A stretch of 64,000 bases of DNA from an uncultured Christensenella sp. (lineage in GTDB: Bacteria > Bacillota > Clostridia > Christensenellales > UBA3700), in assembly GCA_949290515.1 (NCBI GenBank), contig CASERZ010000010.1, positions 32,343 to 96,342 of the forward strand. The letters run 5' to 3'. Made by a program: the position numbers and the translations under genes. The number at the start of each line of letters is the position of its first letter. Position 1 is the stretch's first letter. The notes under the pieces are model-generated. The model was not told the DNA's origin, did no database searches, and worked only from the letters and a program-made list of their open reading frames with translations. Below are positions 35,870 through 46,009 of the stretch, piece by piece.

Positions 35870-37461
35870 TATTTTGTCTCCTCCTCGCTTTGTTTTTTTT
35901 CTTGATCGTTCGACATATCCTGCTCGGAAACGATTTCCTTATCTTCACTGTTTTGCACGTCTTGCATTGACATATCGATTGTATTTTCGTTATCTGTACT
36001 GTCTTGTGCGGACTGCACGCCTTCTTGTGCAGTTGCTACCGTTTTTCTTTTAAGACTCTTCAAAATGGCTATCACTTGTTTACACAACGTAACCACGTCT
36101 TTTGCATGGAATATCAATACCACTAAAATTATAACTGCTTGTACGCCGTAATAAACCCAGTTGGATTTTATTCTTTCGCTTTCGAGAATAAATACCGCCT
36201 GGAAAGCTATCAGCAAAAGCAAAATTATTTCTTTAACCCAGTTGGCACGCAAATGCGAATATTTTTGCGTATCGACTATTCTTATAGTTGTCATAATCAG
36301 ATATCCTGCAAGGCTTGCGATAAGTGCGCCTTTAATTCCCATAAAGTACACAAGTATCAGGCACATTATTGAATTTGTAAGTGCTCCCGCCAATGTCGAT
36401 ACAAACACCATTTTCGTTCTCATCGCCGCACCATAATACGCCCCGAAAAACGAACAATAACAACTTATGATTGCGGTAAATATCGCCATTGACGAATATC
36501 TCCACGAATCCGCAAATTCTCCTTGCAAGAGAAATTTGGAAACAAAGGGCAATATCATCAACAAACACGTCGCTGCTATATGAAGGAATGCTCCGTAATA
36601 CTTGAATATGCTTGAATTGAATTCTGACTTATCCTTATCGTCTATCGACTTGACGGTAGAAATCGTCCACGCCTGAAGGAAGATAGTTCCGAAAATATTG
36701 ATAAGCGTAGCTATTTTTGATGACGCTACATAAAGTCCCGAATCTCCGCTTCCGCAAAAATAAATTATTATATATCTGTTGACGACTTGAATAAACCACC
36801 AGCACAGTGAATTAGGCATCAAAGGCAAAGCGTATTGAACCATCTCTTTGAATAATTGCTTGTCCAAAGTTTTGGGATTGATATTTTTGAATACTCCGCC
36901 TACGAAGAAAAGTATCAACAGAGATGACATATATGCCGCTATCAACGAAAGAAGATATCCGTAAGCGCCCCATTTCAGCCAATAGACAAATATCGCATTG
37001 CTTGCAGCAAGCATAAGCGCCTGAGTAATACCGCTTATGGCAAAAGTTATGACCTTGCCTGTACCTCTGACAAACTGTCCCCAAACGTTGGATAGCGCAA
37101 CGCACATATAAAGAAAAGCAAAAAGTATGCAGAGTTTGAAGTCAACTTTTATAGCCGCAAGCAACGAGCCTGCAAGCACCATAATAAAACCTAGCGTCAA
37201 TATACCCATAGTATTTGACAGCACGCTTTTTGAATTTACGTCTTTTCTCATGGTAAATCTGAAAACAGCATCCTGAAGACCCAATGTAAGCAAAGGTATG
37301 ATAAGTTCCGTCAAGCTCATGAGAGACTCTGCCGTACCGTAATCCTCCGTTGTCATTGACAAAGTTATCAACGGCATCAGGAAAAACTGTATGGCTTTTA
37401 CGCTGAACGAACCTATTGCAAATACTATTGTATTTTTTGTGAGCTGTTTGTAGTCTCCCAT
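35869..37461 (-). CDS. Wzx-type polysaccharide flippase
   Basis: The 530-residue MATE/MOP-superfamily protein has 12 or more membrane helices and an N-terminus (KNTIVFAIGSFSVKAIQFFL) like Wzx and teichuronic acid exporters. A cytoplasmic acidic tail of about 60 residues rich in Gln/Glu/Asp closes it (QNSEDKEIVSEQDMSNDQEK). It would flip undecaprenyl-linked repeat units across the membrane. Its start overlaps the polymerase gene by 37 nt. Confidence 0.88.
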   Translation of the reverse strand: MGDYKQLTKNTIVFAIGSFSVKAIQFFLMPLITLSMTTEDYGTAESLMSLTELIIPLLTLGLQDAVFRFTMRKDVNSKSVLSNTMGILTLGFIMVLAGSLLAAIKVDFKLCILFAFLYMCVALSNVWGQFVRGTGKVITFAISGITQALMLAASNAIFVYWLKWGAYGYLLSLIAAYMSSLLILFFVGGVFKNINPKTLDKQLFKEMVQYALPLMPNSLCWWFIQVVNRYIIIYFCGSGDSGLYVASSKIATLINIFGTIFLQAWTISTVKSIDDKDKSEFNSSIFKYYGAFLHIAATCLLMILPFVSKFLLQGEFADSWRYSSMAIFTAIISCYCSFFGAYYGAAMRTKMVFVSTLAGALTNSIMCLILVYFMGIKGALIASLAGYLIMTTIRIVDTQKYSHLRANWVKEIILLLLIAFQAVFILESERIKSNWVYYGVQAVIILVVLIFHAKDVVTLCKQVIAILKSLKRKTVATAQEGVQSAQDSTDNENTIDMSMQDVQNSEDKEIVSEQDMSNDQEKKQSEEETK

Positions 37462-38972
37462 ATCTTAACTCCTCTGAAACCGAGTATGAATCCTATCACT
37501 CTAAAAATCAATACCGCGCATATAAAATACAATATGTTCGTTGCGGTATCAAACAAGCCGCTGCGAGGCAAAGTAAACAGATTGTATGCCAAATAGAGTA
37601 TTATCGCATTCTTCTCTATACTCATACCGTTTATGTTGACGGCAGACATATATGCGATAGCTTTGCCGAGAAGCAAACCGCCTATCACTACGCCGATTAC
37701 GCCAAAAGCAATGTAAAGTTCGGCAATAAACGACGTGCCCATTCCGTAACCGTTGACGTACAATTCCGGATTAACAAGATAGGATATCCAATGCGAGAAA
37801 GAATCGTTGGCTTGAACGTATTCCAGTCCTTGCGCCAAATCCGGCGTACTTATTCCGAACAAAACAGATTTTATCTGTTGTACCAATACATTGTTGAATA
37901 GCGCTTGTTTCAACGGATAAAGCAAATATACTATTCCGCTCTTGGGGAAAGCGTCTTGTTTGTCGATCGTGTTGGCAATAACCGAATCCGAACCGCCTGT
38001 GGAAACCATGAAATCTTTAAGAGCTCCGAAAAGGCTGAACGAATCGTTGGAATCCGATCTTGCCTGTTCGATGAACCAGAATACTACCATTACCAATACA
38101 GCAAAAAGCCCCAGGAAAATAAAATAAGTATATGGCATTTTCTTTCTGTCATAGCGGCAGCACATGATTACGTACCAAACTATAAACAGCAAGGCTTTTG
38201 CCACCAAAGCTCTTCTTCCTATCAGAACCTGAAGTCCGCCCTCGACTATCAAAAACATTAACAATACAACGAACACCTGCGACAGTTTAGGACGACAGCA
38301 GAGATATAAAAATACAAAACCTATAAACAGGAAGTTGCCTATCTTGATAACGGGATTGACGTCAACGTTGACAAGGTATCCCTCTGTATAAGACATATCG
38401 GACTTGACCGCAACGATCTTGGTCTGCATGTAAAGCGAACACAAAAAACAGATAATCAACAATACCATAAGAACTTTTCTCGAAGTTTCGAATTGTTTCA
38501 GCTGTTGCGAATCTGTATATATGTTTTTTATGATTTCGTTGTTACGACGCTTAAAATACTTTCTGAAAGAGATCCTGTATCCGATAAATACGCTTATCAG
38601 CGCTCCGTACATCAGGCGTGTAAATACAAAATACTTGCTTGCGTCGAGCTTGAGAAAACTAAACGTCAAAAACTCATCGTAACCGCCCGTTTCCATATAT
38701 TTGAAAATCTTTTGTCCCAACAAAAATATAAAGAAACAAAAGAAAAACGCAAATACAAGGAAATGCTTGTTTATGCCTACGATGATAAAATAACAAACTA
38801 TTGCAAAGAAGAGAATATATACATTGATAAACAGCAAAACGTTTGTCGTTTCGTTTAGAGAAAAAGCTTGTATGATACAGAATATCACTTCCAAAAACAG
38901 TGATATTCCTACGAAAATATCGGCAACATTTATTCTGTTGTTTATTTCGTATAAAAAATTCTTCTTAAGCAT
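37425..38972 (-). CDS. Wzy-like oligosaccharide repeat-unit polymerase
   Basis: The 515-residue protein has about 12 membrane helices with a large extracytoplasmic loop near residues 330-410 (QDAFPKSGIVYLLYPLKQ, SFSHWISYLVNPELYVNGYG). This fits O-antigen/capsule polymerases of the oligosaccharide repeat-unit polymerase family, whose sequence is poorly conserved. Position between a glycosyltransferase and the flippase supports the call. It would join repeat units on the outer face of the membrane. Confidence 0.75.
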   Translation of the reverse strand: MLKKNFLYEINNRINVADIFVGISLFLEVIFCIIQAFSLNETTNVLLFINVYILFFAIVCYFIIVGINKHFLVFAFFFCFFIFLLGQKIFKYMETGGYDEFLTFSFLKLDASKYFVFTRLMYGALISVFIGYRISFRKYFKRRNNEIIKNIYTDSQQLKQFETSRKVLMVLLIICFLCSLYMQTKIVAVKSDMSYTEGYLVNVDVNPVIKIGNFLFIGFVFLYLCCRPKLSQVFVVLLMFLIVEGGLQVLIGRRALVAKALLFIVWYVIMCCRYDRKKMPYTYFIFLGLFAVLVMVVFWFIEQARSDSNDSFSLFGALKDFMVSTGGSDSVIANTIDKQDAFPKSGIVYLLYPLKQALFNNVLVQQIKSVLFGISTPDLAQGLEYVQANDSFSHWISYLVNPELYVNGYGMGTSFIAELYIAFGVIGVVIGGLLLGKAIAYMSAVNINGMSIEKNAIILYLAYNLFTLPRSGLFDTATNILYFICAVLIFRVIGFILGFRGVKIWETTNSSQKIQ

Positions 38973-40071
38973 TACTTCTGTCTCTCAGAATTATCTCCTG
39001 AAATTTTTCTACATACGAACGGTTATCAAAACCCTTTTCTTTTATCGTCTCTGCGTATTCTTTTCTGTCGTTTTTCGGCAGCTGCAAAATTCGCTCCGCC
39101 CATACAGCCGCATCAAGGTCTTCTCTAAAACATATATCAGTCAACACGCATTCCGACGTAACTTTGGACGATATAACGCAAGGCAACCCGTTTGCCTGCG
39201 CCTCTATCGCCGAAACGGGAAATCCCTCGTGAAAAGACGGCAAAACGAATACGTCCATTGCATTGAGAAGTTGAGGCACGTCGCTTCTCATTCCCAAAAA
39301 AATCACTCTGTCTTTGATGTCGGATGTCTCGGCTTTTTCTGCTATTGCGTCCTGCAATTCTCCCTTTCCGACATATACTATTTTGTATTGCTCGGGCAAA
39401 AGAGCCAATACGTCTATCATAAACAACGGATTTTTCACTTCCGTTATTCTTCCCACCGCCGTCAAAAGAATGTCTCCCTCTTTTGCTCCTATTTGCTCTC
39501 GCAATTCCTCTCGAATTTTTTCGTTATAAGCAAAACGCTCGGTATCGATAGAATTTCTCAACACGTTGACGGTATGATTCTTTCTGTATTTTTTACTGTA
39601 AAAATATGCAGCTGAACTTTCCGAACAAGCCAATGCTATATCGAGATTTTTATAGAACGTTCTCGTCGTGAACATCTCGATTATTCTGAAAGTCAGCTTG
39701 CGCAGGAAACTTCCCTCGACACATTCGCCGTGCGAGTGCGCAATGGTTCGTACGCCGTACTTTTTGGCAATTCTAAAAATCGCTACGTCAACCTTGCTTG
39801 TATTGTTTATCCATACGTAATCGAATTTTTCTTTTTGCAAAAGAGCTTCGAGTTGAGCGGCATATTGACGTTTATCCTTGCCGAAAGGCGTTATCTTTAC
39901 AATGGAATATCCTATTGCCTGTATATCTTCTTCAACCGCAGAATCGTATGTCAGCAAAACTACCGCATCGAATTTTTCACGATCGAGATATTTGAGAGTG
40001 TTCATTACAACGCTAGCAACTCCCCCTCTGCCTTTACCTATTCCGCTTATGAGTATCCTTATTTTTTCCAT
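38965..40071 (-). CDS. Glycosyltransferase family 4
   Basis: The 368-residue GT-B enzyme has GIGKGRGGVASVVMN at the N-terminus, a typical GT4 donor-site loop, LTAVGRITEVKNPLF at mid-protein, and the EX7E-type region in VLPSFHEGFPVSAIEAQANG near residues 275-295. It would add one sugar to the lipid-linked repeat unit in the cytoplasm. It overlaps both neighbours by a few bases. Confidence 0.9.
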   Translation of the reverse strand: MEKIRILISGIGKGRGGVASVVMNTLKYLDREKFDAVVLLTYDSAVEEDIQAIGYSIVKITPFGKDKRQYAAQLEALLQKEKFDYVWINNTSKVDVAIFRIAKKYGVRTIAHSHGECVEGSFLRKLTFRIIEMFTTRTFYKNLDIALACSESSAAYFYSKKYRKNHTVNVLRNSIDTERFAYNEKIREELREQIGAKEGDILLTAVGRITEVKNPLFMIDVLALLPEQYKIVYVGKGELQDAIAEKAETSDIKDRVIFLGMRSDVPQLLNAMDVFVLPSFHEGFPVSAIEAQANGLPCVISSKVTSECVLTDICFREDLDAAVWAERILQLPKNDRKEYAETIKEKGFDNRSYVEKFQEIILRDRSNA

Positions 40072-41015
40072 AATCTGCCCAGATATTTTTTGATTATTTT
40101 GATAGCGTTTTTCTTGCCGAGCAAGAGAGTTGACGCAACCATTTTATATTTGAGTTCTATATATTTAGAAAAGAGTATCTTCCACTTTTCTTTTTTGAGC
40201 ATGTCCGCATATTTTGCGACATAATCGTTTTCACCGACAACTCCGTATATTATACCTTTGCACCAGAACGCCAAAAGACCTTTGAGATAATGCGCATAAG
40301 CTGCTTTTTTGTTTTTATCATCGGCTTTTGCTACTATATTCAATCTGTTTTGCAAATCGAACAAATGATTTTCTTTAAGTTGTCCGCCCGACAAAGAAAG
40401 TGCGTTTTGCCTGTAAAAATAGCCGTTGTAATCGCTTGTTACAAGCACTTTGACATTCTCTGAATACCTGAATATAAAATCCTGATCTTCACCCAGTTTT
40501 ATACTTTCGTCAAAACGGATATTTTCAAGCAAATCTCTTTTGTAGAGATACCTCACCGAACAATACAGGCGATTGTTTTGAAGCATATACCCCTGAAGAT
40601 TTTTTGTTATGCGCTTTGTCTTATTTTTCCTGTTGACTTCGGGCAACTTATCAAAAAACTCGAGATACTCCATTCCCGACATATCGGCTTGGTTACTCTG
40701 CATATTTTCCGCCAAAACTTCTATCATGTCTCGGTCTATCACGTCGTCCGAATCTACAAAAGCTATACACTCGCCCTCTGAATGGTCAATTCCGTAATTT
40801 CTTGCGCTGCTCAACCCTCCGTTAGGCTTGTGACAACTTCTGATACGGGCGTCCCTTTCTGCCAACGCATCGCAAAGTTCTCCGCTGTTATCGGTGCTGC
40901 CGTCATCCACAAGCACTATCTCTGTATCTTCGTAGCTTTGAGAGAGAATGCTGTTTACACACTCTTCGAGATATTTTGACGTGTTGTACACGGGTACTAC
41001 AATCGATACTTTCAT
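40059..41015 (-). CDS. Glycosyltransferase family 2
   Basis: The 318-residue GT-A enzyme starts KVSIVVPVYNTSKYLEECVN, has VDDGSTDNSGELCD (nucleotide-binding Asp), NGGLSSARNYGIDHS and the DxD motif in FVDSDDVIDRDM (about 90). The C-terminus is basic and amphipathic, likely membrane-associated. It adds a sugar to the repeat unit. Its start overlaps the upstream licD remnant by 4 nt. Confidence 0.92.
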   Translation of the reverse strand: MKVSIVVPVYNTSKYLEECVNSILSQSYEDTEIVLVDDGSTDNSGELCDALAERDARIRSCHKPNGGLSSARNYGIDHSEGECIAFVDSDDVIDRDMIEVLAENMQSNQADMSGMEYLEFFDKLPEVNRKNKTKRITKNLQGYMLQNNRLYCSVRYLYKRDLLENIRFDESIKLGEDQDFIFRYSENVKVLVTSDYNGYFYRQNALSLSGGQLKENHLFDLQNRLNIVAKADDKNKKAAYAHYLKGLLAFWCKGIIYGVVGENDYVAKYADMLKKEKWKILFSKYIELKYKMVASTLLLGKKNAIKIIKKYLGRLWKK

Positions 41016-41176
41016 ATTTCTTCCTTTGCTTTAGTCTTCTTTGTCTGCGATCTTTGCGCAGAAAGCGTACCGCCCGACATAAACAGCGTGAGTCCGTTTT
41101 CATCGCACAGCTTGTCCAGATAGCCAACCATTTCGACCAAACGTTTTTTCATTTCAGGCACTTCTATTTTTCTCAT
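41012..41176 (-). pseudogene. Truncated licD gene, N-terminal remnant
   Basis: The 54-residue frame starts at 41176. It reads like a LicD N-terminus (helix VPEMKKRLVEMVGYLDKLC, then LFMSGGTLSA) up to the point where the intact LicD at 35036 has GGTMLGAIRHKG. The sequence then diverges to a Lys/Thr-rich tail and stops. The catalytic DDDID block is missing, so it cannot be active as a transferase. Its reading frame still couples to the next glycosyltransferase (ATGA). Confidence 0.7.
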
Positions 41177-41208
41177 ACACCTCTTGTATTCTCTCACTTC
41201 ACTTGCTT

Positions 41209-42306
41209 TTATTTATTGTCTTCTTGAGCGTTTTGTAAATCTTCGTTATCTTTTTCCATTGTTGCCGCCTGCTTGTCGACTTTTACGAAAGGCGCAATTG
41301 TCAATCCCCACAATGTTCCCAAGCCGTATGCAAAATGCAACATCGGAAACAAAAACGGCAAACACAACAACCCGATCCCTTCTTTGTAATCCTTGCAACT
41401 CTTGAGTGTAAGCAATAAGTCTATTAACAGATACAGACCTACTCCGCACACAAAAGGCAAACACAACCACCAAGACACTTGCGGTATAAACGATATTCCG
41501 AACAAAATAAGACACACTACTGCTGCCAAGGCAAATATACAGGGTACAAAGTGATACAGCGAAAAAATCGAAGGAGTTTTTCTGACGGAAGTAATTCCTA
41601 TCCACTTGCCGTTGCCCCATTTCTGTTTGAGCATACCTTTGAGAGTCGCTCTCGTCTGATATTCTGAATATATCCTGTCGGACATACAAATTTTGTAGCC
41701 GCTTTGACGTATGCGATAGTGCATCTCGTTGTCTTCAGATCTTAAAAGGCTCTCGTTGAATAAGCCGACTTTTTCAAATACTTCACGCTTATAGCAAGCA
41801 TGAGCTACAGTCTTGACATACTGTTTTTTATCGGAATTCCGATATGTCGCCACGCCGCTGCCGAACATGGAATTTTCAGCCATGAGCAAAACTTTTTTCG
41901 CCTTGGAATCTCCGTTGATTACATTGACTCTGCGACCGCCGCAAACGTCTTCGCCCGAATCTATGCAAGCCACGTTTTCGCTCACGAAATTTGCAGGGAT
42001 TATAGCATGAGCGTCGACTCTTATAATGAGTTCGCCCGTAGAGTTTGTGATTGCGACGTTCCAACCGCTTGCCTGTATCCTTTTGGGATTGTCGAGCACA
42101 AGCACGTTGGCAAAGCCGTTCTCTTCTTGGGCAAAAGCGGTCATTATTTCTTTGGTTTTATCTTTAGAGCCGCTGTCTACCAATACTATTTCTGTCTCGG
42201 AATGGTCGTAATCCTGCGCCCTGATATTATCGAGAAGTCTGGTGATATTTTCTTCTTCGTTCAGCGCTATTACACACAGCGATACTCTTATCGTCTTCTC
42301 TTCCAT
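41209..42306 (-). CDS. ExoA-like glycosyltransferase family 2 with membrane tail
   Basis: The 365-residue enzyme has the GT2 domain (VSLCVIALNEEENITRLL, EIVLVDSGSKDKT, RVDAHAIIPANFV) in residues 1-245. Three or four membrane helices follow (about 250-340). The ELIIRVDAHA form of the DxD region is as in succinoglycan ExoA. It is expected to extend a lipid-linked glycan at the cytoplasmic membrane face. Confidence 0.87.
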   Translation of the reverse strand: MEEKTIRVSLCVIALNEEENITRLLDNIRAQDYDHSETEIVLVDSGSKDKTKEIMTAFAQEENGFANVLVLDNPKRIQASGWNVAITNSTGELIIRVDAHAIIPANFVSENVACIDSGEDVCGGRRVNVINGDSKAKKVLLMAENSMFGSGVATYRNSDKKQYVKTVAHACYKREVFEKVGLFNESLLRSEDNEMHYRIRQSGYKICMSDRIYSEYQTRATLKGMLKQKWGNGKWIGITSVRKTPSIFSLYHFVPCIFALAAVVCLILFGISFIPQVSWWLCLPFVCGVGLYLLIDLLLTLKSCKDYKEGIGLLCLPFLFPMLHFAYGLGTLWGLTIAPFVKVDKQAATMEKDNEDLQNAQEDNK

Positions 42307-42307
42307 A

Positions 42308-42910
42308 TCACTCCTTGATTACTTTGAAAACTGTCTTGAATATCAGCCCGATATCGTAGAAAAATCCTGCTTTCTCAATATACTTGAGATTGAGTTCGAG
42401 CTTGGCGGGCATTATTTCTTCGATATATTTTCTGTCAGGGTCTTCAGCTTCTTTGAGCAAATCGTTTTCGTTGCGGTACTCGATTGACGCCAAATCGGTT
42501 ATGCCGGGCTTTACCGTGAGTACCTTACGCTGTTCCTCGGTGTAAAGCTCTACGTATCTGGGTACCTCGGGACGGGGACCTACAAAACTCATCTTGCCCG
42601 AAAGCACGTTGAACAACTGAGGCAATTCGTCTATCTTTGTCTTGCGGATAAACTTGCCTACCTTGGTAATTCTGCTGTCGCCGTCGGTAGTTATCTGTCT
42701 GCCCTTTGCCTCTGCGTCGACTACCATCGAACGGAATTTCCATATCTTGAACGTTTTGCCGTTTTTGCCCACTCTCTCCTGTTTGAAAAGTACGGGGCCT
42801 TTTGAGGAACACTTGATTGCTATCGCAACGAACAAAAACAGCAACAGCAAGAAAAGTATTCCCAACAACGAAAAGAATATATCGAAACATCTCTTGGAAA
42901 ATCTATACAC
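42308..42910 (-). CDS. Polyprenyl-phosphate sugar-1-phosphate transferase
   Basis: The 200-residue protein is the compact single-domain type: one N-terminal membrane helix, then GPVLFKQERVGKNGKTFKIW, FRSMVVDAEAKG, KTKIDELPQLFNVLSGKMS with the catalytic Asp-Glu pair, and FVGPRPEVPRYV. It starts glycan assembly by loading the first sugar phosphate on undecaprenyl phosphate. It is the second gene of the operon. Confidence 0.93.
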   Translation of the reverse strand: MYRFSKRCFDIFFSLLGILFLLLLFLFVAIAIKCSSKGPVLFKQERVGKNGKTFKIWKFRSMVVDAEAKGRQITTDGDSRITKVGKFIRKTKIDELPQLFNVLSGKMSFVGPRPEVPRYVELYTEEQRKVLTVKPGITDLASIEYRNENDLLKEAEDPDRKYIEEIMPAKLELNLKYIEKAGFFYDIGLIFKTVFKVIKE

Positions 42911-44099
42911 GGACTGCCTCCTTGTAGCTGTCTATAATATAATCTACTTCCTCGTCTGTGAGAAGCGTATGCAAAGGAAGCGTTATCTCGTTGCGGTACA
43001 TATCGTAAGCGCAGGGATAGTCCTTAATGTCAAAACCTATCGCCTTGTATCCCGTAAACATAGGAAGTGGCTTATAATGCACGTTGGACGCTATGCCTTT
43101 TTCCGCAAGGCGGGTAATTATCGCGTTGCGTTGTTTCTCGTCAATGCCGTCTACTCTGGTGATATAGAGATGTCCGCTTCCCGCGAAGTCTTTTCCGTAA
43201 TGCTTTACGGGCGTTATTGCCGTACCTGCAAACGCCTTGTCGTACTTCTCGATAATCTCTTTTCTCCTTGCCAGAAGAGAGGGGTATCTCCTCAGCTGAA
43301 CTATTCCTATAGCCGACATAATATCCGTCATATTGCACTTGTAACCGAGCGTCTTTATATCGTATTCCCACGCGCCGATTTTCATTTTTGAAAGCGCGTC
43401 CTTGGACTGCCCGTGAAGCGACATAAGCATAAATTGAGTATATATGTCTTCGTCGGATATTCCCTCAATACTTTTCCACGTTACGGCACCGCCCTCAGCC
43501 GTCGTAAGATTTTTGACGGCGTGGAAGGAAAAAGAGGTAAAATCGGCTATCTCACCCGAAACTTTACCTTCTCTTACCGCGCCGAAAGAATGTGCAGCAT
43601 CAGCTATTACGGCTATTCTGCCTATACGTTTCTGCACGGGATTTTCCGCTTTGAAAATACCTTTGTTATCCTCGGCGATTTTATACAATGCGTCATAATC
43701 GGCTATTACGCCCGCTATATCCACGCCGATAATTGCTTTCGTCCTGTCGTTAACAGCCTTGGCTACGTTTGCCGCGCTGATGTAAAAATCCTCTTTATCT
43801 ACGTCGACGAGTACAATCTTCGCGCCTACGTGCTCGATTACGCTTGCCGAAGCCGTGTAAGTATATGCGCTGGTAATTACCTCGTCCCCCTCGCCTATAC
43901 CCAAAAAACGGAGAATAAGCTCTAGTCCTGCGGTAGCGGAATTGAGACATACGGCTTTTGCGGTATGGCAATACCGGGCTATCTGTTTTTCGAATAGTTT
44001 GGTTTTAGGTCCGGTAGTTATCCATCCCGACCTGAGCGTATCTGTTACTTCGTCTATTTCTTCCTGAGTTATATCGGGAGGAGAGAACTTTATATTCAT
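42903..44099 (-). CDS. DegT/DnrJ/EryC1-family sugar aminotransferase
   Basis: The 398-residue PLP enzyme has GWITTGPKTKLFEKQ, NSATAGLELILRFLG, VIADAAHSFGA and the PLP lysine Lys196 in FHAVKNLTTAEGG, ending with LPLHTLLTDEEVDYI. It would aminate a nucleotide-linked keto sugar, making an amino sugar for the repeat unit. It is first in the operon, with AAGGAT before the ATG and a strong promoter. Confidence 0.92.
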   Translation of the reverse strand: MNIKFSPPDITQEEIDEVTDTLRSGWITTGPKTKLFEKQIARYCHTAKAVCLNSATAGLELILRFLGIGEGDEVITSAYTYTASASVIEHVGAKIVLVDVDKEDFYISAANVAKAVNDRTKAIIGVDIAGVIADYDALYKIAEDNKGIFKAENPVQKRIGRIAVIADAAHSFGAVREGKVSGEIADFTSFSFHAVKNLTTAEGGAVTWKSIEGISDEDIYTQFMLMSLHGQSKDALSKMKIGAWEYDIKTLGYKCNMTDIMSAIGIVQLRRYPSLLARRKEIIEKYDKAFAGTAITPVKHYGKDFAGSGHLYITRVDGIDEKQRNAIITRLAEKGIASNVHYKPLPMFTGYKAIGFDIKDYPCAYDMYRNEITLPLHTLLTDEEVDYIIDSYKEAVRV

Positions 44100-44138
44100 A
44101 TCCTTGGTCTTACTCCGTAAAAAATTTTAATTTATAAT

Positions 44139-44167
44139 ATTATAGCATTATGATTTGCAAATATCAA
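44139..44167 (-). promoter_or_regulatory. Promoter of the polysaccharide operon
   Basis: On the minus strand TTGATA (44162-44167), a 17-nt spacer and TATAAT (44139-44144), 40 nt before the ATG at 44099. Confidence 0.8.
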
Positions 44168-44270
44168 CATTAAATACGTAAATATTAATAACTTATAAGG
44201 CACGCTATAAGGCACAAGCGGCTTTAACGGTTTTCGGCAACGGAATTTTCATTAAAATTTAAGCTTTTAA

Positions 44271-44302
44271 AAATACAGCCGCTTCTTTGTCAGAAGCGGC
44301 TG
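44271..44302 (-). terminator. Terminator of the hexosaminidase gene
   Basis: An 11-bp perfect stem (44276-44286 with 44292-44302) followed on the minus strand by TATTTTT. Confidence 0.88.
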
Positions 44303-44343
44303 CAAAAGCCTTGAATTATTTGAGAATTTATGCTTTAAATCCT

Positions 44344-45933
44344 TTATTTCTCCGAATCTTTGTGAACAAGCATCTTTTTCATTTCGTCGAATTCGTAGTC
44401 GGGATATACTCGCCACAAATTCCATTTCGACGCGCACGTAAACTTTAGACGGGGGTGTGTCTTGCCGCTGTAAATTGCCTGAGGACAAATACGGCACTTG
44501 ATGCCGTCGAGATATTCTCTCGAAGCTTCGAGTCTTTGCTCGAAGTCGTTATAGTTACGCTTTTCGGCAGGCGTCCAGCATACCTCGGAAAAAGCCGTAA
44601 GACGTGCCATTGTAAGCATATCGAGTTTGTCGACCTCTCTGATATACTCAGTCCACTGAGGTATTTCCATACCCACTACGTTATTCTCGTTCATTACTCC
44701 CAGCTTCTCTGCCGTAAGAGAATAGGTCTTGGACAAGGGGCGTACGTTGTAAGGATGGTCCATATAGACGTAATTGACCATAGATATGACGATTTTTCCG
44801 CCTTTTTCCATCCACGCAAACTCGTTTTTATCGCCCTTGCGGCGCGTCCACCACTGCGCTATGATATCCTTGTCCATAATGTCGTGAGCGTCGAGAATCT
44901 CGTTCCAGCCTATCATTGCCTTGCCTTTTGACTTGAGATATTCGGCTATAACGTTGTTAAAATATCCCTGCAAAGCATTGACGTCCTTGAGATTCTCTTC
45001 TTTGATTTTTGCCTGACAAAGCGGGCATTTCTGCCAACGCGCTTTGGGCACCTCGTCTCCGCCTATATGGAAGTACTTGCCGGGGAAAATTTCGCACAAT
45101 TCGTCGATTATGTCTTTAGCAAAAGAATAAACTTCCTCTTTTCCGCAGCACAAGATATTGTCCATAACTCCCCAACGTACGGAAACTTCTGTCTCCTCTC
45201 CTCTGCACGAAAGATGAGGATAGCACGCGATTGCGGCTACCATATGACCGGGCATATCTATCTCGGGAATTATCTCTATATGTCTTTCTTTTGCAAACGC
45301 TACGATATCGCGCATTTGCTCCTGCGTATAAAAACAGCCTTCTCCGTAAGGAGTATTGTCTCTGGGCTCTTTACCTCTCAAGTAGCCCTTCAAAGACAAA
45401 GGCGTGCTTTTTCTCACCGAACCTTTTTGCGTAAGCAAAGGATATTTTTTTATTTCTGCTCTCCAGCCCTGGTCATCGGTAAGATGCCAGTGAAAAACGT
45501 TCATTTTAAGACGCGACATTATCTCGAGAATTTCTTTGATTTTTTCCACCGTCCAGAAGTGTCTTGCACAGTCGAGCATAAAACCTCTGTGCTTATAACG
45601 GGGTTTATCCTGAAAATCCGTACAATGAAATTGTCCGTCTTTGTAAGCCGATTGCTCAATCGTCATAAGCGCGTAATAAGCTCCCGCCTCGGTGCTTGCG
45701 CTTACGGTAACGCTTTCTTCCGATTTGTCTGTCGAGATTACGTAGCCCTCTTCTGCCACGTATTCGTCTTTGACGAATTTAACAGAAGTACCTTTTCCGC
45801 CCTCGAAAGAAGCGAAAAATTCTTTGGCAAACTTGACAGTGTCTGCAAAATCACCGGTGATTTTTGTTGATTTACCCAACTTGATTGCGTGTTCCTTTAT
45901 CACGTAATGAAGCGGTCTAGGAATAATGTTCAT
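44344..45933 (-). CDS. GH20 beta-N-acetylhexosaminidase
   Basis: The 529-residue protein has a GH20b-type N-terminal domain (1-108) and the TIM barrel: HRGFMLDCARHFWTVE, NVFHWHLTDDQGWR, IIPEIDMPGHMVA and the catalytic Asp293-Glu294 in FHIGGDEVPKARW. There is no signal peptide, so it acts on imported chitobiose-like or glycan fragments. It may share transcription with the upstream DUF4874/DUF4832-type gene, 76 nt away. A possible -10 (TATAAT) also lies in that gap. Confidence 0.93.
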   Translation of the reverse strand: MNIIPRPLHYVIKEHAIKLGKSTKITGDFADTVKFAKEFFASFEGGKGTSVKFVKDEYVAEEGYVISTDKSEESVTVSASTEAGAYYALMTIEQSAYKDGQFHCTDFQDKPRYKHRGFMLDCARHFWTVEKIKEILEIMSRLKMNVFHWHLTDDQGWRAEIKKYPLLTQKGSVRKSTPLSLKGYLRGKEPRDNTPYGEGCFYTQEQMRDIVAFAKERHIEIIPEIDMPGHMVAAIACYPHLSCRGEETEVSVRWGVMDNILCCGKEEVYSFAKDIIDELCEIFPGKYFHIGGDEVPKARWQKCPLCQAKIKEENLKDVNALQGYFNNVIAEYLKSKGKAMIGWNEILDAHDIMDKDIIAQWWTRRKGDKNEFAWMEKGGKIVISMVNYVYMDHPYNVRPLSKTYSLTAEKLGVMNENNVVGMEIPQWTEYIREVDKLDMLTMARLTAFSEVCWTPAEKRNYNDFEQRLEASREYLDGIKCRICPQAIYSGKTHPRLKFTCASKWNLWRVYPDYEFDEMKKMLVHKDSEK

Positions 45934-46009
45934 AATTGCCCCCCATTGAGTTTTTGCGTCAACGCATTTAGCCTCCGCATTTTGATTATATTATACACGG
46001 AAAGTTTTT

